DNA from: Agreia sp. Leaf210
GTDB taxonomy: Bacteria > Actinomycetota > Actinomycetes > Actinomycetales > Microbacteriaceae
Direction of reading: 5' to 3'
Length of the DNA stretch: 64,000 nt
Assembly: GCF_001421485.1 (NCBI RefSeq)
Contig: NZ_LMKK01000001.1
Location: forward strand, 975,564-1,039,563
Below are positions 60,483-64,000 of this stretch, one piece after another. The translations under genes were made by a program, and so were the position numbers. The notes beneath the pieces are model-generated. The model saw only the letters and a list, made by a program, of their open reading frames with translations, was not told the origin of the DNA and did no database searches. Position 1 is the stretch's first letter, and every line of letters begins with the position of its first letter.

Positions 60483-61499
60483 ATGACACACACTCCGCTT
60501 CGAATCGGCCTCATCGGTGCCGGTGGCATCAGCAATTCCCACCTGCCGCATCTGCTCACGCTCGGTGCCGACGTCTACGTCTACTCCGAGGCGGGCGCGC
60601 CCGAGCTGGTCGCCCAATGCGGTGGAACCGTCGTCGACACGCTCGACGAACTGCTGGAGGCCGTGGACTTCGTCGATGTGGCCACTCCGACGTTCACTCA
60701 CCACGCCCTGGTGAAGCGCGCGCTCGAGGCCGGAAAGCACGTGATCAGCGAGAAGCCGCTGGCACGGACCGACGCCGAGGTCGACGAGCTGGCGAGGCTG
60801 GCCGACGATCTCGGACTCATGCTGTTTCCCGCCCACGTCGTGCGGTTCTTTCCGGAGTACGTGCTGCTGAAAGAGGCCGTCGCGTCCGGCCGTCTCGGCG
60901 ATCTCGCCGTGCTGCGCTTCTCGCGATCCGGCGCCTTCCCCACCCGCACGCCCTGGTTCGCCGATCGAGCGCTGTCGGGCGGCATCATCATGGACCAGAT
61001 GATCCACGACATCGACATCGCCCGGTGGGTCGCCGGCCCCGTGACGCGGGTCTCCGCGGTCTCGTCACGGGCCGGGGATGCGACGGTGCCGGTCGAGGCG
61101 GCGCATGTTCTGCTCACGCACGCCTCAGGCGCCATCAGCCACATCGCCGGAATCTGGGGTCCGTCTCACCTGCCGTTCACCACGGAGTACTCGGTGACCG
61201 GAACCGAAGGCTCGCTGGCCCACTCGTCTGCCGCGGAACGCAACTACATCTCGCACCTCGCCAGCGTCGACGGGCCGAGCGGTCTTCTGCCCGAGGTCGA
61301 CCCGGCCGAGAACCCCTACTTCGCCGAGCTGCGCGAGTTCACCGACGCCTTCGGCGGCGGCGGCGTGCCGCGGGTGTGCGCCTCCGAGGGAGCCGAGGCC
61401 GTTCGCCTGGCCAATGCCGCTCTGCTCTCGCTCGAGACGGGGCAGCCCGTCGACATCGACTCCCCCGTGTCCCCCTCCGTCCAGGCCACCGGAAAGTAG
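60483..61499 (+). CDS. Gfo/Idh/MocA-family oxidoreductase
   Basis: 338 residues: N-terminal Rossmann fold (IGLIGAGGISNSHLPHLL), the signature SEKPLARTDAEVDEL with the catalytic Lys of the EKP motif, and GIIMDQMIHDIDIARW (Asp/His pair). NAD(P)-dependent sugar dehydrogenase of unknown substrate. The ATG at 60483 follows GGAAAG. First of two tandem, distinct members of the family. Confidence 0.9.
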   Translation: MTHTPLRIGLIGAGGISNSHLPHLLTLGADVYVYSEAGAPELVAQCGGTVVDTLDELLEAVDFVDVATPTFTHHALVKRALEAGKHVISEKPLARTDAEVDELARLADDLGLMLFPAHVVRFFPEYVLLKEAVASGRLGDLAVLRFSRSGAFPTRTPWFADRALSGGIIMDQMIHDIDIARWVAGPVTRVSAVSSRAGDATVPVEAAHVLLTHASGAISHIAGIWGPSHLPFTTEYSVTGTEGSLAHSSAAERNYISHLASVDGPSGLLPEVDPAENPYFAELREFTDAFGGGGVPRVCASEGAEAVRLANAALLSLETGQPVDIDSPVSPSVQATGK

Positions 61500-61505
61500 A
61501 AGACG

Positions 61506-62546
61506 ATGCGCACACCCGATCGCCCCTTGAAGATCGCCGTCATGTCGTTCGCGCACACCCACGCTCGCGGCTACATCGAGCTGCTGAAGAGCACCCCTTC
61601 GGTGAGCCTGCTCACCTCCGACCCCGGCGAGCATCCCCCTGCAGAGCTGCGCGGTCGTGCCTTCGCCGAGCACCTGGGCGTCGACTACGTCGACAGCTAC
61701 GACGAACTCATGGCATGGCAACCGGATGCGGTGATCATCACCAGCGAGAACGCCCGCCACCGGGCCGACGTCGAGCGCGCGGCCAAGGCCGGAGCGCACA
61801 TCCTGTGCGAGAAGCCGCTGGCCACGAGCCACGCAGACGGCGTGGCCATGCTCGAAGCGGCAGACGCCGCAGGCGTCATCCTGATGGTCGCGTTTCCCGT
61901 GCGCTTCGCCAGCACCTTCTCTCGCCTGAAGGCCGAGTACGATGCCGGCCAGCTGGGCCAGGTCTTCTCTGTTCGCGGCAGCAACAACGGCAAGCTGCCC
62001 AGCGAGCGCGCCTGGTTCACCGACCCGGCGCTGTCTGGCGGCGGCGCTCTCGTCGATCACGTCGTGCACATCGCCGACCTGCTGGAGGCGCTGATGGGTG
62101 CGACTCCGGTGTCGGTGACCGCCGTCACCAACCAGAAGCTGCACGCCGAGCGGGCCCGTGCCGAGACGGCCGGTCTTGTGACCATCAGCTACGACAACGG
62201 CATGATCGCCGCCATCGACTGCTCCTGGAGCCAGCCCGACTCGGCGCCCACCTGGGGCGGCGTCTCCGTGACCGTGGCCGGCACATCCGGAACCGTGGCC
62301 GTCGACTTCTTCGGCCCGCGCGCACGTGGCCTCGACACGGCGACCGGCCTGCCGATCGAAGCGCCCTACGGCCCGAACTTCGACGAGGCACTGCTCTCGA
62401 CCTTCATCGACGCGGTCGTCACGGGTGCACAACCCCAGCCCGACGGCAATGTGGGGCTGCGTACACTCGACATCGTCTTGGCGGCACAGGAGTCGGCGCG
62501 CACCGGTCGCACGATCGCCGTCGCAGACGTCGCGAACATCACGTAG
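61506..62546 (+). CDS. Gfo/Idh/MocA-family oxidoreductase, second copy
   Basis: 346 residues: KIAVMSFAHTHARGYIELL replaces the usual GxGxxG (a variant nucleotide-binding loop seen in part of the family), followed by CEKPLATSHADGV and GGGALVDHVVHIADLL. Clearly divergent from its neighbour, so it probably takes a different step. Starts 6 bp after the first oxidoreductase. Confidence 0.88.
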   Translation: MRTPDRPLKIAVMSFAHTHARGYIELLKSTPSVSLLTSDPGEHPPAELRGRAFAEHLGVDYVDSYDELMAWQPDAVIITSENARHRADVERAAKAGAHILCEKPLATSHADGVAMLEAADAAGVILMVAFPVRFASTFSRLKAEYDAGQLGQVFSVRGSNNGKLPSERAWFTDPALSGGGALVDHVVHIADLLEALMGATPVSVTAVTNQKLHAERARAETAGLVTISYDNGMIAAIDCSWSQPDSAPTWGGVSVTVAGTSGTVAVDFFGPRARGLDTATGLPIEAPYGPNFDEALLSTFIDAVVTGAQPQPDGNVGLRTLDIVLAAQESARTGRTIAVADVANIT

Positions 62547-62554
62547 GGGGCAGC

Positions 62555-63325
62555 ATGCAGGTCATCATTCTTCCCAGCGCGGCCGCGATCGGCGACTACG
62601 CGGCCGACGTGATTCTGCGCGGCGTCGCCGAGCGCCCGAGCTACGTTCTCGGCGTGGCCACCGGTTCGTCGCCGCTGCCCGTCTACGAGGCGCTCGAGCG
62701 GCGGTGGATTCCCGAGCTGGCCGGCATCTCCGCCTTCGCCCTCGACGAGTATGTCGGGCTGCCGTACTCCCACCCCGAGAGCTACCACTCGGTGATCGAC
62801 CGCGAGGTCACGACCCGACTGCGGCTGGATCCGAACAGGGTGCACGTTCCCGACGGGTTCGCCGACGATCCGGCCGCGGCCGCGACGACGTACGAGACGG
62901 CGATCCGGGATGCCGGCGGCATCGATCTGCAGCTCCTCGGCATCGGCGGCTCGGGGCACATCGGCTTCAACGAGCCGACCTCGTCGTTCGCGAGTCGCAC
63001 CCGCATCAAGACCCTCACCCCCGGGACGCGCAGCGACAACGCGCGTTTTTTCTCGTCGCCCGACGAGGTACCCCTGCACTGCATGACGCAGGGGCTCGGC
63101 ACGATCCTCGACGCGCGACAGGTTCTGCTCGTCGCAACAGGAGAGAAGAAGGCCTCGGCGATCGCCCGGGCCGTCGAGGGTCCGCTCACGAGCATGTGCC
63201 CGGGTTCGGCGCTGCAGCTGCATCCGGATGCGACGGTGCTGCTCGACGAGGCGGCCGCGAGCGAGTTGACCCTCAGGGACTACTACCGCTTCGTGTTCGA
63301 GCACCGCCCGAAGTGGCAGCGCTGA
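62555..63325 (+). CDS. nagB: Glucosamine-6-phosphate deaminase
   Basis: 256-residue enzyme: VATGSSPLPVYEAL (phosphate loop), ALDEYVGLPYSHPESY (Asp64, catalytic acid region), GIGGSGHIGFNEP, SRTRIKTLT and VEGPLTSMCPGSALQLHP. Converts GlcN-6-P to Fru-6-P and ammonia. In the active-site GSGHIGFNEP the residue before Gly-His is Ser133 where E. coli has Asp141 (B. subtilis-type enzymes have Asn). No nagA is in the window. TAGGGGG precedes the ATG. Confidence 0.92.
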   Translation: MQVIILPSAAAIGDYAADVILRGVAERPSYVLGVATGSSPLPVYEALERRWIPELAGISAFALDEYVGLPYSHPESYHSVIDREVTTRLRLDPNRVHVPDGFADDPAAAATTYETAIRDAGGIDLQLLGIGGSGHIGFNEPTSSFASRTRIKTLTPGTRSDNARFFSSPDEVPLHCMTQGLGTILDARQVLLVATGEKKASAIARAVEGPLTSMCPGSALQLHPDATVLLDEAAASELTLRDYYRFVFEHRPKWQR

Positions 63326-63377
63326 CGGCTGGCGCTTCCTCCACAGCTTCTCCTCCACAGGGCACGTCTTTCGGAAG

Positions 63378-63386
63378 TTATCCACA
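63378..63386 (+). promoter_or_regulatory. Consensus DnaA box upstream of the DUF222 gene
   Basis: TTATCCACA is a perfect match to the DnaA-box consensus, with two TCCACAG half-matches within 40 bp upstream. Isolated in the 132-bp gap between nagB and the DUF222 gene; not an origin by itself. Confidence 0.4.
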
Positions 63387-63457
63387 ACGATATCCCCTGA
63401 TCAAGCAGTGAATGCGGGAGTCCACCCAGTGTCGGTGGCTGCTGTTTGACTTCTCGT

Positions 63458-64000
63458 ATGACATCAACGATCCCGCTTCTCGAGCCCGACCCGTATGTGG
63501 TCGCGCTCGAGGAGGTCGCCGCCCTTGATCAGCAGATAGCCCGACTGTCTGCGGCCAGGGCCAGACGCGTCACCGACGCGAGAAACCACCTGCACAAGCA
63601 AGCACCGTCTGATCGCTCTACGGGCGGTCCGGTGTGGTCCACGGCCCGGGTCGAAAGGGTCGAGCTTTTCACTGAACTGGCGCAGCTCACTCGTCGCACT
63701 GAGTACCGGGCCGCGACGCTCGTCGACACCAGTACCGCGCTGGTCGACCTGCTGCCCGCAACGCTGGCTGCAGTCACTGCGGGTGCGTTGTCGTGGGAGC
63801 ACGCCGAGGTCATCGCAAAGCATTCCGACGGCCTCGAAGGAGATGCGTTGGTGTCGTATGACGCTCGGCTCGCGGCGCTGGCGGCTCAGGTGAACCCGAA
63901 ACAGCTCGACCGCAAGGCGAGAGCGCAGGTCGAGCTCTCCCAACCGTCCACCGCGGTCGAACGGGCCGAGAAAGCAGCGGCCACCCGCCGCATCTATGTC
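63458..64000 (+). CDS. DUF222-domain (HNH endonuclease-type) protein, 5' part
   Basis: 181 residues to the right edge, open. The N-terminal ~60 residues are helical and charged; from ~68 onwards LAQLTRRTEYRAATLVDTS, VTAGALSWEHAEVIAKH and AAQVNPKQLDRKAR match DUF222 (13E12-repeat family). Members normally end in an HNH nuclease domain, which would lie beyond the window. These genes are multi-copy in actinobacteria. The ATG at 63458 is the first good start. Confidence 0.85.
   Translation, partial: MTSTIPLLEPDPYVVALEEVAALDQQIARLSAARARRVTDARNHLHKQAPSDRSTGGPVWSTARVERVELFTELAQLTRRTEYRAATLVDTSTALVDLLPATLAAVTAGALSWEHAEVIAKHSDGLEGDALVSYDARLAALAAQVNPKQLDRKARAQVELSQPSTAVERAEKAAATRRIYV

Noticed and set aside
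60617..63325. Very long open frame (about 900 codons) overlapping the oxidoreductase and nagB genes
   Set aside because: Only its last part, in the nagB frame, is real; the remainder is Arg/Pro-rich out-of-frame sequence kept open by high GC.
63326..63457. Possible replication origin because of a perfect DnaA box
   Set aside because: A single full box with two half-sites, no AT-rich unwinding region and no dnaA/dnaN/gyr neighbours.

Overview
This is a high-GC chromosomal segment from an actinobacterium, most likely a member of the Microbacteriaceae. The reasons are a strongly G/C-ending codon bias, a bS22-type 32-residue ribosomal protein, a BldC-type regulator, System II cytochrome c maturation genes, DUF3817 and DUF222/HNH proteins, and many start codons placed 6-7 nt after a TAnnnT -10 box, as expected for leaderless mRNAs. 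The genus cannot be fixed from the sequence alone. I see no phage, IS element, CRISPR array or plasmid functions.

Left part (1-16.3 kb) is mostly housekeeping. It holds a minus-strand operon for cytochrome c biogenesis (histidine phosphatase, ResA-like thioredoxin, CcdA, start of ResB), a tiny membrane peptide next to an XRE regulator, a compact glutaredoxin/Dabb/GNAT operon, a HAD-IB hydrolase, bS22, GABA aminotransferase, an AbiEi-like protein, BldC, an ArsR regulator, the KtrB/KtrA potassium uptake pair, a large uncharacterised membrane protein, an SGNH hydrolase, ProC and a cation-efflux protein. Three copies of a four-box hairpin repeat follow genes here.

16.4-30.5 kb is a carbohydrate region. 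A plus-strand operon encodes a FAD oxidoreductase, an ABC sugar importer (binding lipoprotein plus two permeases) and an acetylxylan-esterase-like hydrolase. After a frameshifted MerR/TipAS regulator and a DUF2268 protease come a GH38 alpha-mannosidase, a Tat-exported beta-helix protein and a divergent LacI regulator.

30.5-53.5 kb is mixed. It contains tadA and upp; a leaderless cysteine-rich short ORF with downstream hairpins in front of a winged-helix regulator; an amidase; a YbdK-type ligase; a WXG100/DUF1023 protein with a small lipoprotein; glutaminase; a candidate structured RNA in front of marR-phr; a YcnI/CopC copper-type cluster; a surface-anchored ExeM/NucH nuclease; a histone-like Rho_N protein; a DyP peroxidase next to an EntS-type exporter; DUF3817; and tRNA-Arg(ACG), whose 5' end supplies the stop codon of a neighbouring gene.

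52.5-63.3 kb is an amino-sugar-type catabolic locus. A minus-strand ABC importer operon (with an acyltransferase-like gene) diverges from a ROK repressor, ROK kinase, MFS transporter, two Gfo/Idh/MocA oxidoreductases and NagB, with a palindromic operator candidate between the two operons. The window ends inside a DUF222/HNH-type gene that has a consensus DnaA box upstream.
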